From positions 39,014,289 to 39,078,288 of the forward strand of contig JANAVB010029819.1 of the NCBI GenBank assembly GCA_029216955.1: DNA of 64,000 nt, in the 5' to 3' direction. A program made the position numbers and the translations under genes. Below the pieces are notes generated by a model. The model searched no databases, was not told the DNA's origin, and was given only the letters and a program-made list of their open reading frames with translations. Numbering within the stretch: position 1 is the first letter of the stretch; each line of letters begins with the position of its first letter. This document shows positions 34,930 to 46,523 of this stretch, piece by piece. The DNA is from Iris pallida (taxonomy: Eukaryota; Streptophyta; Magnoliopsida; Asparagales; Iridaceae).

Positions 34930-36162
34930 TCAACTATCATCCTTATCATCACAGTTATCAGCTGCAGCACCAGCAGTACCAGAAGGACCGGTCTCAGCAG
35001 ATCGTCTGGGGTCATATCGAGCAGCCACAGGGTCAAAGTAATGCTGCGCCTTACGGTCATCAATGTGATAGTCAAGCCGGGTTGGATCACGAACCATAGG
35101 AATGGGGCCTCTAGGGTTGTGAGTAAGGCTATACGACAAATCATGAACCGTGTTCGAGATGGCCTGGTGCTGAAGGGTAGTACAGAAATCCATAGCACGG
35201 AACTGATCCAGCATGAGAGTCTGAAGGGACTCAAGAGTAACACCGACAGGAGGATGAGTAGCCTGAGAATCAGTGGAAGTGGGTGTGACTACAGGAGGTG
35301 GAACCTTTGTAGGCTGAGCTGGGCGACGATGCTCATGAAGATAGGCAGGAGCAGCATCCTCAGCACAGTCTATAAGACTGACCTCAAAATACTGAAAGAT
35401 GATAGGGAGGTACATCACGTATAGAATACGTCGCGAGAAAGTCTTGCGACAATGATCCATAGCAGAGATGATAGTTTTGGGAAGACTAAAAGAAACATGA
35501 AAGTGAAGATGATAAATCGCTGAGAGTTCCAGGTAGGAAATCTCATCTGTGGCAGTATTCTTAGGAAGGATAGTGGAGAATACCATGCGACGGAGATCAT
35601 AGAAGTAGTTGTTCATATGTCTAGGGCAAAGAGTGCCATAGGGTCGAGGATTCGGTTCACAGAGCGAATCATGGAAGGAATCAAAAGTTGTCCCCTCGGG
35701 AAACTCAACATAGGTGATTTTGACAAGTACCTCCCCATCATTGGGTACGTAGAGAATGATTGCTAAATCATCGGCATCAAACTCGATGTCGACTCCACCA
35801 ACTTTTGATTTTACCGTGGCCTTTGTGACCGAGAAATTACAATAGAACATACGAATGGCGTTGGTATAAAAGGAAAAAGTGGTTTGAACTAACTCTAGCA
35901 AATGATGGTATGTGAATACACTAGAGTGATCAGGAAATAACGTGAAGTTGATAGGAGTGCCCGGACAGATTTTTCTTTTATGAAAGTCCGTGAACCAAGA
36001 GTCCGAAGCTTCTTGGGACACAAAAATAAATTCATCGAAGAAATCTTCGTCGGGTCTCGAAAGAGTGTAAGGAGAAAACGAGGCCGCCTCATGAGGAGTC
36101 GAGGACGAACATTCATCAACTTTCCTATTCTTTTGAGAAGAAATATGTTGTTTGGGAGCCAT
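34930..36162 (-). CDS. Element F third ORF, env-like protein of SIRE-type elements (410 aa)
   Basis: An uninterrupted 410-codon ORF starts at ATG (MAPKQHISSQKNRK), in the same direction as pol and between RNase H and the 3' LTR, the position of the so-called env-like ORF of SIRE-type copia elements. Its middle part (FYTNAIRMFYCNF, IEFDADDLAIILYVPNDG) resembles the putative plant transposon protein domain found in such ORFs. I see no clear signal peptide or transmembrane helix. A Pro/Thr-rich linker follows (PPPVVTPTSTDSQ), then an acidic C-terminus. The function is unknown, and membrane fusion activity has never been shown for this family. It is the longest unbroken reading frame in the window outside D gag-pol and the TNP2 core, while the pol of the same element is broken. 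Confidence 0.75.
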   Translation of the reverse strand: MAPKQHISSQKNRKVDECSSSTPHEAASFSPYTLSRPDEDFFDEFIFVSQEASDSWFTDFHKRKICPGTPINFTLFPDHSSVFTYHHLLELVQTTFSFYTNAIRMFYCNFSVTKATVKSKVGGVDIEFDADDLAIILYVPNDGEVLVKITYVEFPEGTTFDSFHDSLCEPNPRPYGTLCPRHMNNYFYDLRRMVFSTILPKNTATDEISYLELSAIYHLHFHVSFSLPKTIISAMDHCRKTFSRRILYVMYLPIIFQYFEVSLIDCAEDAAPAYLHEHRRPAQPTKVPPPVVTPTSTDSQATHPPVGVTLESLQTLMLDQFRAMDFCTTLQHQAISNTVHDLSYSLTHNPRGPIPMVRDPTRLDYHIDDRKAQHYFDPVAARYDPRRSAETGPSGTAGAAADNCDDKDDS

Positions 36163-36748
36163 ATAAAAATTGAACGAAAAGAAAAGAGAGAGAGATATCG
36201 AAATTGATGGAAGACAGTGGAAGAGAACCTCGAGAGAGCTCCAAATTTAAAGTTTGAAGGCTTGAAGAGCTTGGATGAGGGAGAACTTGGATGTTAGGGT
36301 TAGGGTTTCGGTATGGTTTTGGAGGTGCTGTGAGGAAGATGATGATGTAAAAGAAGATTAAATAGAAGGGGGCTCGGCTGTCCAGCTTCTATTTGAAATC
36401 CTCCAGACCGAGTTTGATCCGAGTTCGGCCAAAACTCTGACCGAGTTTGGTTTCTAGGGTTTCAAGACAGTTGTTGGAAACAGTGTGATAGTTTTTTAAC
36501 ATAAATACGAAAATAAATTAGAATTAAGTGTGTTGAAGAAAATAATTTAATATTTATTAATTTATTTCCCATAAATTGACATAAATACTTTGGTTTAGCT
36601 GTAGGGGCCGGATCCTAGCTAGCGGTAGTCCGAAGACTAGTACACCGTGTCGCTTCAGGTTATTTACACCTATGTGACAGAAGGGTCCTTTCAGCTTATA
36701 ACCAAGATAAATTTAGCAAATTCATGGTCATTAAATAATAATATTATA

Positions 36749-39353
36749 TTATATTACCTCAACATCCAGAATTCCTAATTCTCTTTGTATAAAGTTAAAA
36801 CGATCTTCAGCCAAAGACTTTGTGAAGATGTCAGCTAGTTGATGTTCAGTATCAACAAATTCTAAAATAATATCACCTTGCAAAATATGGTCCCTCAAAA
36901 AGTGATGTCTAATTTTGTATGTGTTTAGTGCGTGAATGACATATTGGATTCTTAGTAAGATTAATAGAGCTAGTGTTATCACAGTAAATGGGAATATGAT
37001 GAAAGAATAATTGAAAGTCTTCCAGAGTTTGTTTTATCCACAAAATTTATGCACAACAACGTCCTGCAGCTATATACTCAGCTTTATTAGTTGATAATAC
37101 AACTGAATTTTGTTTCTTAGAAAACCAGGAGACTAATGACTTTTTTAGGAAATGACATATACCGCTGGTACTTTTACGATCGACCTTTTATCCAGCAAAA
37201 TCTTCGTCCGAGTAACCTATCAGGTCAAATGAATTACTTTTGGGATACCAAAGACCGGTTGTCAAAGTTCTTTTACGGTATCGTAAGATACGCTTAACAG
37301 CACTTACATGTGATTCTTTAGGACAAACCTGATATCTAGCACATAAGCATACCGCAAACATAATGTCTGGATGACTAGCAGTTAAGTATAGTAAACTACC
37401 AATCATACCTCTGTACTTACGTATGTCGGCTGGTGTATCGCTTTCATCTATATCAAGCTTTGTAGACGTTGCCATTGGAGTGCCAATAGCTTTGACATTT
37501 TCCATAGCAAATTTCTTTAGCAAGTCTTTTGTATATTTGGCTTGATTAATAAAAATTCCTTGTAAACTCTGCTTAATTTGCAGTCCAAGGAAGAATGTTA
37601 ATTCTCCCATCATGCTCATTTCGAATTCACTCTGCATACACTTAGCAAACTCGTTACATAGCATCTCATTAGTAGCTCCAAAGATTATATCATCTACATA
37701 TATCTGCACTAGTAAAATATTTTTGTCCAAAGATTTTAAAAACAAAGTTGAATCAACCTTCCTTTGGAAAAATCGTGTTCAAGTAGGAAAGAACTAAGAC
37801 GCTCATACCATGCACGGGGTGCATGTTTGAGTCTGTAGAGAGCTTTTCGAAGCTTGAATACGTGATCAAAAAATTTGAAATCTTCAAAGCCAATTGTCTT
37901 GAGCTGGAATGAGTGCTTACGCCTTTTGACACATCATCGATTACCATGTCTTCGGGATGGTCTGGTGTAAATCGCATACGTTTCGGCAGACTTTCCAGAT
38001 AAGACGTGGAAGTATCTTCTTTTGTGGGAGTTTCTTCTTCATTGTCACTATCGTATTGTCTTTTGACATTTAGCTCATCGAACTTGCCATTGATTGATTC
38101 TTCAATATTAAGTGATTTCTTATTGAATACTCTGTATCCTTTGCTTTTTGCCACATATCCCAAGAAAATTCCTTCATCAGCTTTTTCATCAAATTTTCTC
38201 AAGTTATCTTTTGTATTTATAATATAACATCTGCATCCAAAGATCTTGAAGTAGCTGATATTAGGAGTTCTATTAAACCGTAATTCATAAGGAGTCTTTT
38301 TAGAGATAGGTCTAATAAGAACTCTATTCAATACATGGCATGCTGTATAGACAGCTTCTGCCCAAAAGTATTTAGGAAGATTGTACTGATTAAGCATAAC
38401 TCTGGCCATATCACCGAGAGTTCTGTTCTTCCTTTCTACAACTCCATTCTGCCGAGGAGTTCTGGGGCAAGGGAATTCATGAGATAATCCATTTGAATTA
38501 CAGTAAGACTTGAATTCATGATTATCGAATTCTTCTCCATGATCACTTCGAACACGAGTAATCAAGAATCCTTTCTCGTTTTGTACCTTCTTACAGAAAG
38601 ATACAAACTCGAAAAAGTCCTTATTCTTATTTACAAGAAAATAAACCCAAGTATATCGTGAATAGTCATCGACTATCACGTAAGCATAAAGTTTTCTGTC
38701 AAGACTGGCGACTCTACTTGGTCCAAACAAGTCCATATGAATTAATTACAGGGGTCTAGAGGGACTTACAGCGTTTATTGATTTGAAAGATGATTTAGAT
38801 GCCTTATTCTTATCACAATCAGCACAGATCATATCTTACTTGAAACTTATTTCAGGTAGGCCTCCTACCAGTTTCTTGGTGGATAATCTTACAATCGTGT
38901 CCATGTTTGCATGACCAAGACGCATATGCCAAATCCATCTTTCGTCTTGTGTTGTAAATAGACATTTTCCTGTATTGTTAGTCTTTTCTGACAATTATAA
39001 AACATATATGTTGTCCTCTCTTATTCCCTTAAAGAAAATTATTCTAGAGTTTTTATCATAGGCAAAACATTTATTTTTAACAAAATTTATTCCATAACTT
39101 GATCAGCTAATTGACTGATACTCAACAAGTTATGTTTCAATTCTATTACTAAGCAAACATTTTAAATAATTGGAGGGGGAGAGATACCTATGTCATCAAT
39201 GCCCATGATATTACCTTTAAGATTGTTTCCAAAGGAGACATAGCCTTCTTTCTTCATCGATAGAGTTGCAAACAATTTGTCATCAACTGTCATATGCCTG
39301 GAGCAACCACTATCGAGTATCCACTTGCTTTTAGTAGGAGGAGGATGGTCCAC
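36749..39353 (-). pseudogene. Element F pol (protease, integrase, RT, RNase H), broken
   Basis: Protease begins at 39,353 (WILDSGCSRHMT). Integrase is at 38,736-37,753 with the acidic motifs MDLFGP, RSDHGEEF and NGVVERKNRT. Reverse transcriptase is at 37,745-37,188 with YVDDIIFGATN and MSMMGELTFFLGLQ. RNase H ends at 36,749 (EFVDTEHQLADIFTKSLAED). The integrase-RT boundary (about 37,930-37,750) and the RT-RNase H interval (37,190-36,980) are frameshifted and contain stops, and the early RT is missing or scrambled. The motif set is that of the SIRE/Maximus group. Confidence 0.88.
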
Positions 39354-39465
39354 CTACAACACAAGTTGAAGATGTAACCTTTGGTACCCACTTTCTTGAG
39401 GGTCTTGATGTGTTAGCTTTTGGAACCCATTTATACACATTCATATCTACTAGCTTTCTAATCTT

Positions 39466-39507
39466 ACACTGTGGTGACACATGTCCTTTTAATCCACAAT
39501 AATGACA
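39466..39507 (-). other. Element F zinc knuckle CHYCGLKGHVSPQC
   Basis: An intact CX2CX4HX4C knuckle is readable on the minus strand just upstream of protease, although the surrounding gag frame is broken. The earlier knuckle at about 40,300 (CKRTGYIKKDC) has lost its His. Confidence 0.75.
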
Positions 39508-39519
39508 TGTAGCAAAAGT

Positions 39520-41177
39520 GTTAGTGCTAGGTTTTGTTTAAAAAACATGCTTTTAATTTTTTGAAAAGGTGTGTGTACTCGTGTTGTGTGGAAACATGTA
39601 TATATAAGCATGATTTTTAACATTACCAGTCGTGTCGTTAGTGTGGTGTTTGTGTTTTTCCTTCTGACTAGTGTTTATCTGAGCAATTAGTCTAGCGACT
39701 TGTTTGCTCAGTTTTATCTCTAACTTTTTAGAGTTGCCATTGGCTTCATTTAATTTGGCCGTGAGTGAATCTACTCTTTGAATAGCAATGTTATACTTAT
39801 TCTTCTCTAGTTCATAGAGATTGTTAAGTTTTGCATTTTCTTGATTTATTTTCTCAAGCTTTTTAAGAGAATCATGCAGACTCAGCTTTAAAGAAGTAAT
39901 CTCATTGGTGTCAATAGAAGAATCTTTAATATCTTCTAAAATCCTAGATTACTTTGAAAATTTAGACCATACAAATTTTAGCTATTTTTAAGCATTTTTG
40001 TACATGTCTATCATTTTCTTCTGATCGGCCAATAGATCAGAGAAAGCCTCACATAATTCATCAAAAGTAAATTCTTCATAGAGAGGGTTAGTTATTACCT
40101 TAGCATCTGTAGCCATGAAGCATAGGTTTGCTGAGCTCCGAGAGTTGTCTTCTTCTTAAGAGTCACTAGCCTTCTTTCACACCAGATACTAGTGTTTGTA
40201 TAGTTTTTGGTTGTTGACCTTCCCTTGCTTGTCTGATCATATCTGCTTGTTTGGTCGTGTCTGCTTCCTTTTCTTATAACAGGGCAATCCTTTTTTATGT
40301 AACCTGTTCTTTTGCAGCTAAAATAGATCGGTTCTTCGTCATCTTTGAAGTCCTTCTTCTTCTTGTTTGACTTCTCGTGTCTAAGGAATCTTCTGAAGTT
40401 CCTTGGTATCAGGGCTATTTGCTCGTTGTCCGAGTCGTCTAATTCACTCTCGTCGTCAGAGATTGTTTTATGACTTGCCTTGAATGCTATTGTCTTCTCT
40501 TTCAGATGTTGATCTTCGAAATCCTGAAGGTCCAACTCATGTGTCATAAGCTTTCCAGTCAGGATTTCAAGACTCATTGTCGAGAGATCATTTCCTTCTA
40601 TAATGGCCGTTGCTTTTAGATTCTAGCTTTTTGGTAGTCCACGAAGAATCTTCCGAATCTTTTCATGATTACTGTAATCTTTTCCAAGGGAAGCTAGAAG
40701 ATTAACAATATCTAAAAATCTAGTAAACATAGCAGTAATAGTCTCATTAGGCTTCATTTTGAATGCCTCATATTCTTGTGTAAGTTATAAGATTTTGGAT
40801 TCCTTCACTTGTGAAGTACCTTCATGAGTAACCTCAAGAAGTTTCCAAACCTCGTTGGATGTGGCACATATAGAGACTCTATTGAACTCAGTTTTAGCAA
40901 TAGCACAGAATAAAGCATTGATGGCTTTTGCATCAAGGTAAGCTTGTTTCTTTTCATTATCGGTGTATCTATCAAATGGTTTGTCAACTAGAGCACCATC
41001 TATCGTAATAGGTAGTGGTTTCTTATAACCATTGACGACAATCGACCATAAACTGAAATCAAGTGACTTGAGGAAAAAGCTCATCCGTGTCTTCCAGTAC
41101 ATGTAATTTGTGCCATCAAATAAAGGTGGCCTATTACTTGACTGACCTTCACCCTTGCTTGGAAATAAGGATGCCAT
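39520..41177 (-). pseudogene. Element F gag, broken
   Basis: The N-terminus is at 41,177 (MASLFPSKGEGQSSNRPP) with the copia Gag start FDGTNYMYWKTRMSFFLKS and a UBN2-like region to about 40,785. Another piece is at 40,577-40,095 (MSLEILTGKLMTHELDLQD) with a damaged zinc knuckle. Between and after these pieces the frame is interrupted. Gag would form the particle that holds element RNA. Start choice: this ATG is the first after the primer-binding site. Confidence 0.85.
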
Positions 41178-41209
41178 ATCTCAAGGAGTGTTAATTCCGT
41201 CGAGAGATA

Positions 41210-41224
41210 CCTGCTCTGATACCA
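41210..41224 (-). promoter_or_regulatory. Element F primer-binding site (tRNA-iMet)
   Basis: TGGTATCAGAGCAGG on the minus strand, two bases from the 5' LTR end. It matches the initiator tRNA-Met 3' end. Confidence 0.9.
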
Positions 41225-41226
41225 AT

Positions 41227-41314
41227 TGTAGGAACAATGGCACCTCTAGAGGGGGTGAGTAGAGTGCAGCGAAGAATATTTAGCAATTAAAAATTTAACT
41301 CTAAGCAGGTGAAG

Positions 41315-41388
<74 letters not shown>

Positions 41389-42230
41389 CAATTGCAAGTA
41401 AGTCAGTAAAATTAGGGCGAGAAAACAATACGCAAAGACAACAGGTTTATACTGTTTTCCCTCTGTGAGGACTATTCCAGTCTCGAGTACTCAACCCGAT
41501 GTTTGAATCCACAATTTGAAATAGAGAATACACTACGTGTTTTGCTCCGAAGAATACGCCAACTTCACCACCGTCGTGTTTTTATCCGAAGCCCACGAAC
41601 AAACTTTAACACCTTTCATAAGAAAGCTTTTATACGCCAAGCTTGTACAACTCGAAACTCCTACTCGGAAACCACCGGCACTTAGAAGAATAAAGTTGAC
41701 TTGGAGATTTGAAGATTAAAGCTTTGGGAATGGAATAGAAAGCTTAGGAATAGATAGAGAAGATGAAGATTGAATCTATGTTTGGAAATGAAAAATTCTT
41801 CTCTATTTATAGGTTTTTTAGGACGGAGCTCGGGCAGAACTCGGTACCCTAATGTTCATAAAATTCAAACATTGGAGATCCACAAGAATAGGTAAAGCTT
41901 CTGACCAGGAGTGAATTCTGCTGATCGAGTTCGGTTATCCTAATTCCAGGGCAGTTTTGGTTTTTGGATCTGGTTTGATTTAGGATCAAATCAGGAATTG
42001 GTTTGGTTTGGTTTTGGAATGAATCAAGACGGGTTTGGTTTAGGCTAGACTTCTAATTGCCAGTGATCCTGATTCACAAATAATCTAGACTCAATAAAAT
42101 AGCAAAATACGAAATAAATATAAAAATCTCAGAGACGATGTAATCTGTATTCTTCGTTTCTTTTCATAGCGAAATTGAAGTTTTAAGACACTTATCGAAA
42201 TCGGTTTGACTATGGCTAAATGTGCCAACA
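41227..42230 (-). repeat. Element F 5' LTR
   Basis: Starts TGTAGGAACAATGG and ends TGCCAACA on the plus strand, with a minus-strand TATA box at 41,803-41,813. It differs from the other LTR by many substitutions and by the TA expansion. Confidence 0.92.
41317..41387. repeat. (TA)n microsatellite in element F 5' LTR
   Basis: About 70 bp of pure TA. The sister LTR has only about 14 bp at the same place (33,447-33,460), so the repeat expanded or contracted after insertion. Confidence 0.95.
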
Positions 42231-45200
42231 AATACCACCGCACTCGACGGGGGGTAGGCTATATCACACCTCCCATAATCGACGAGAGTTCAGAAGTAGA
42301 GGAGGCTATACACTCTCATTCTTCTGAAATTTCAACTTAGGACTCTGACACTAACATTGGTCTAATCTTTAGGAAAGTATTATCAGTCAACATGACATCC
42401 ACACATCCTTCAGAAGAAGAGGACGACAATCAAATAGTAGGGTTTGCTGATAAAGATGGGTTTGGGCTCAACGCCTAGGGGCACAATGGAATCTCGTTTT
42501 GAGCTACGAGAACCCCCCACTGAAGATGAAGTCGAGCAGATCGACTTAGAGGGTGAATCCTCGTCCAAACCCATCTTTATCAGCAAAAGCCTGGAAAGGG
42601 AGGATCGAGAATCCCTAATTCAACTGGTCAAAGAATACATCGATGTCTTCGTCTGAAGCTATGAAGACATGTCGGGCCTAGACCCGCAGGTCGCAATGCA
42701 CAAGCTGAACATCTTACCTAACGCCAAGCCTATTAAGCAGCAACAACGGTGCTTTTTTCCTAACATCATAGACGCCATTGACAAAGAAATTAATAAACTC
42801 TTAGACAATGAATTTATTTACGAGGAACAACATCAAGATTGGGTGGCTAACGTCATCTCTGTAACTAAAAAAGAATGAAAAGATCCTAGTCTACATCGAC
42901 TTCCGGGACCTCAACTCAGCTTGCCCGAAAGACGAGTTCCCACTCTCGAACACTGACGTAATGATCGACAATACAAATGGCTTTGAACGCGCATCCTTTA
43001 CGGATGGATATTCAGTCTACAACTAGATAAAGATGTTGCCGGATGACGAGAAACATACGTCGTTTAGGACTCCAAAGGGGGTTTACTGCTACACGGTGAT
43101 GCCCTTCGGCTTGAAGAATGCAGGTGCCACATACTAGCGAGCTATGAACACCATCTTTCGCCAACACCTCTACAAGATAGACGAATTCTACGTTGACGAC
43201 ATCGCTGTCAAGAACCGGCTACGAAGTGATCACTTACAAGATCTGAGGACAGTCTTCGATCTTATGCGGGCCCACCAGCTCAAGGTGAACCCCGCCAAAT
43301 CCTTCTGCGGGATTTTCAATGACAAATTCCTGGGCTTCATCATCACTGCAAAAGGCATCCATGTTGATCCCGAGAAGACGAAAGCCATCCTTAACATGGA
43401 TCATCCGAAGAACCTTAGAAAAATTTGAGGCCTAAAAGGACGTCTCGCATACATCCGAAGGTTTATCACAAACCTTTCCAATAAATATCAGCCCTTCACT
43501 AAACTCATGAAGAAGGGAGTCTCATACGTCTGGATGAAGGAATGTCAGAAGGCATTTGATGACATCAAAACCTATCTCATAAGTCCTCCAGTCCTAGTGG
43601 CACCCATCTTAGGCAAACCCTTTTTGCTCTATGTCCGTGCGATGGATCATTCTCTCAGCGCTCTATTGGCCCATAATAATGATACATGCTACGAGCAAGC
43701 TATTTACTACCTGAGCAGGACAATGATCGGGGCTGAACCCGGTCCAACCCCGTCGAAAAAGAATGTCTAGCTCTGTTATTTGCCATCCAGAAGACTCGTC
43801 ATTATGTCTCGGGGCAGATGATCTATGTCATCTCCCGAGTCAATCCACTCAGAGTCTCCAGGACAAAGTCGGGAGCGCTAAACTCTCGATTAGCTACCTG
43901 GGCAATACTATTGACACCATATGATATGGTATTTATCCCGCAAAAAGTTGTTAAAGGTCAGGCACTGGCCGACTTCTTAGCTGCACATCCTATTCCGGAG
44001 TCATCCAAACTCTATGAAGATATTCCAAATGATGTACTGGAGTACAATATTGTCGAAGAAAATTCTGTCTGGCAGATTTTCATCGATGGTGATTCAAGAA
44101 GAGGCCTCAAGGTCCAGATCATCGCAGGGGTAGGGGTAGTCTTAATCTCTTCCGACAAGCTGGTCATCCAGCGTGCCTATTCCCTATCAGTGCCACGCTC
44201 CAACAATGTGGCGGAGTACAATACCCCTATTATGGGCCTCCAGTTAGCAAAACAGCTGGGAGTAGAATACCTTGAGTCTTATGGCCATTCAAAACTTGTC
44301 GTCAACCAGGTCTATGGATAATACGAAGTACACCACGAAGACATGGTACCCTATTATAAAGTAGCCTTGGATATCATCTCAACCTTTATCGATTTCTTCA
44401 TAGAATACGTATCCCGGTTACAAAATCTAGAAGCTGATGCTCTGGCTGGCCTCGCAACCTCAATGGCGGCACCTATCGGCACTCAACACTTCGTTACAGT
44501 AGCTGGTAGGGATTTGGCGTGCTCGAGAAACAATCTTTGCATGTCTTCGAACTATGCCATGCCTACCAATGCCAGTGTCAACTTCTGAGACTGGAGGTTC
44601 CCGTTCATCGACTTTGTAGTCAACGGAATCCTCCCAGACGACCCGAAGGAAGCAATCTCTGTTGAAAGGTGCACCCTCTGATTCTACTGCGATACAGTCA
44701 CCTAAATGTTGTATCAAAGCTCCTATGACGGGCTCCTCCTCTGATATCAATCAAATGAGGAAGCAGTCGAAGCCCTCCGAGATGCTAATGATGGGACCTG
44801 TGGAGCTCATCAACCTGGTCCCAAGCTATAGGACCGACTCCGACGATTGGGCTATTACTGGCCCACTATGATGGCTGACGCTACTGAATATACAAAAAAG
44901 TGTCGTACCTATCATCTCCAAGCTGATTTCATCCATCGACCTCCGGAACTCCTATACCCTACAGTCGCTTCCTGGCTATTCAAAGCCTGGGGTATGGACA
45001 TAGTAGGACCAATCACCCCTCCCTCATCCAGGGAACATCGCTTCATCCTGGCAATCATCGACTACTTCTCTAAGTGGGCGGAAGCAGTACCTCTGACAGA
45101 GGTAAAAAGTCTAAGTGATCAGATTCATCAAACATCACGTTATCTACCATTTTGGAGTACCTCAGAGGATCATCCATGACAATAACCCACACTTCATCAG

Positions 45201-45844
45201 CCATTTGTTCAGCAGATTCTGTGATAGGAATCGTATTCAGTACGTGGTATCAACCGCCTACAATCCGGCAGAAAACGGATTGGTCAAGGATTTCAATAAA
45301 ACCATCTTCAAACTACTCAAAAAAGTCGTGTCATCTAACAAATACGATTGGGATGAAAAACTAGGCGAATGCCTTTGGGCTTACTGCACAACGGTATGGA
45401 CACCATCAGACAACACACCATTCTTCATAGTTCACGGGCGCGAAGCAGTACTACCTCTGAAAATCAATATCCCCTCACTTCGGGTGGCTATCACGAACCA
45501 GCTGACAGAGGAAGACAATCAACGTCGCTGTCTGCAAGAGTTGGAGGCGTTGCTTGAAAAATGCCTCCAACTCAACAACGTACCAAGTTCAACCAAGCTT
45601 GTATTTCACAAGCTTTCAACACGAAAGTCAAACAAAGGACTTTCTAAGTGGGTGATCTCGTCTTGTCAGTCAGAAGTTCGATGGTGATGACTCACAAAAC
45701 ACCAAGCAAGTTCGAACCCAAATAGGAAGGCCCTTCATCATAGAGACGGTATACTCTAACGGTACCTATCGACTTGCAAAGCCAAATGGGGACTTGTTTA
45801 TGATGCCAATCAATAGCAAGTTCCTAAAGAAGTATTATGCTTGA
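42231..45844 (+). pseudogene. Element B: RT, RNase H, archaeal-type RNase H and integrase (second part)
   Basis: The frame resumes at TACCACCGC after copia F. RT blocks: KLNILPNAKPIKQQQ, then after frameshifts VYCYTVMPFGLKNAGA and FYVDDIAVK (catalytic DD kept). RNase H: PFLLYVRAMDHSLSALL, to about 43,770. A second, archaeal-type RNase H follows (VWQIFIDGDSRRG, NVAEYN), a hallmark of the Tat clade; its usual Asp in the third motif is His (SYGHSKLV). Integrase (44,847-45,844): GMDIVGPI, IIHDNNPHF and NGLVKDFNKT, where the catalytic Glu is Lys, and one Cys of the zinc-binding site is Tyr. It has many stops and ends with the tail LLxxYYA at 45,844. The gene is dead. Confidence 0.9.
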
Positions 45845-45959
45845 GATTCCTCAATATGTACTTCCATCTCTCCAGCAGGAGAACTCATGAACTCAACTAT
45901 TGGGTTCACTCTCCTTCCCTCATGATTATATGCTTCTGGAACCCGGTTATTCTACTGCA

Positions 45960-46345
45960 TTCTCTCCCAAGTAGAAAACATCCATGTCCATATCACCTCT
46001 GAGTTGTTTTTCAACACCCCACAAAGCTAAATCTTACATTTCGTAAGATCACGCTAAATGCTATGTTTACCACGTCCACATTACCTATGAGTAAACATTC
46101 CATGTAGCAACCCCCGCGTTGTTGTACTGCGATCATAGAACATCAACGTCCATATCACCTCTAAGTTATTCTTGGTATCCCTACCGAGTTCATTCCTACC
46201 ATGTCTATATTACCTCTGAGTAGGAAAACTCTTCCACAAACCCCATATCTACCACGCCTATATGACCTTTGAGTAAATATGCTGGTCCCTCTCTCAACTT
46301 ATTATCTGTACCAAGAAACCAAGGTGCACAAAAGATAATAGGTCC
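45960..46345 (+). repeat. Element B post-pol hairpin array
   Basis: Hairpins share a CACGTCCATATTACCTCTGA-like loop on different stems: ATGTTTAC/GTAAACAT (46,063-46,098), TTCCTAC/GTAGGAA (46,193-46,226), and CATATCTAC/GTAAATATG with one mismatch (46,244-46,281). Two weaker copies lie near 45,975-46,015 and 46,136-46,175. A second-class hairpin TTATTATCT/AGATAATAG lies at 46,299-46,341. The position is the same as in elements A and C. Confidence 0.85.
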
Positions 46346-46391
46346 ACCAAAAACTACAAGTTCATCACAAAAGTTGAACAAGCAAAAGTTC

Positions 46392-46397
46392 TTTATT
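46392..46397 (-). terminator. Poly(A) signal of antisense gene B
   Basis: AATAAA on the minus strand in the same TTCTTTATTTC context as at 8,087-8,092, about 130 bp past the stop of the antisense ORF. Confidence 0.55.
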
Positions 46398-46523
46398 TCT
46401 TTATCCAATAAGAGTAAAGGATTACATCATCGTTGAAAAGAAACAAAACCAAAATACATCTCAAGGCATCGAAGAACAAAGATACAAAATACTAAAGACA
46501 AGAAAAGCAAGTCGGCTTCAGCT

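Larger units (their letters stand above)
33349..42230 (-). mobile_element. Ty1/copia element F, SIRE/Maximus-like, with third ORF
   Basis: LTRs are at 33,349-34,317 (969 bp) and 41,227-42,230 (1,004 bp). The right one is longer through a TA microsatellite. The tRNA-iMet primer-binding site lies inside the right LTR and a purine tract inside the left. TACCAC is duplicated at the two junctions, with two extra A residues on the right side. The outer end of the left LTR reads TA instead of TG. Gene order on the minus strand is gag, protease, integrase, RT, RNase H, then an env-like ORF, the SIRE layout. It cuts the polyprotein linker of element B, whose frame can be followed on both sides. Confidence 0.93.

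Noticed and set aside
35041..35424. 127-codon plus-strand ORF opposite the env-like gene
   Set aside because: It is a shadow of the env-like reading frame with no independent features.
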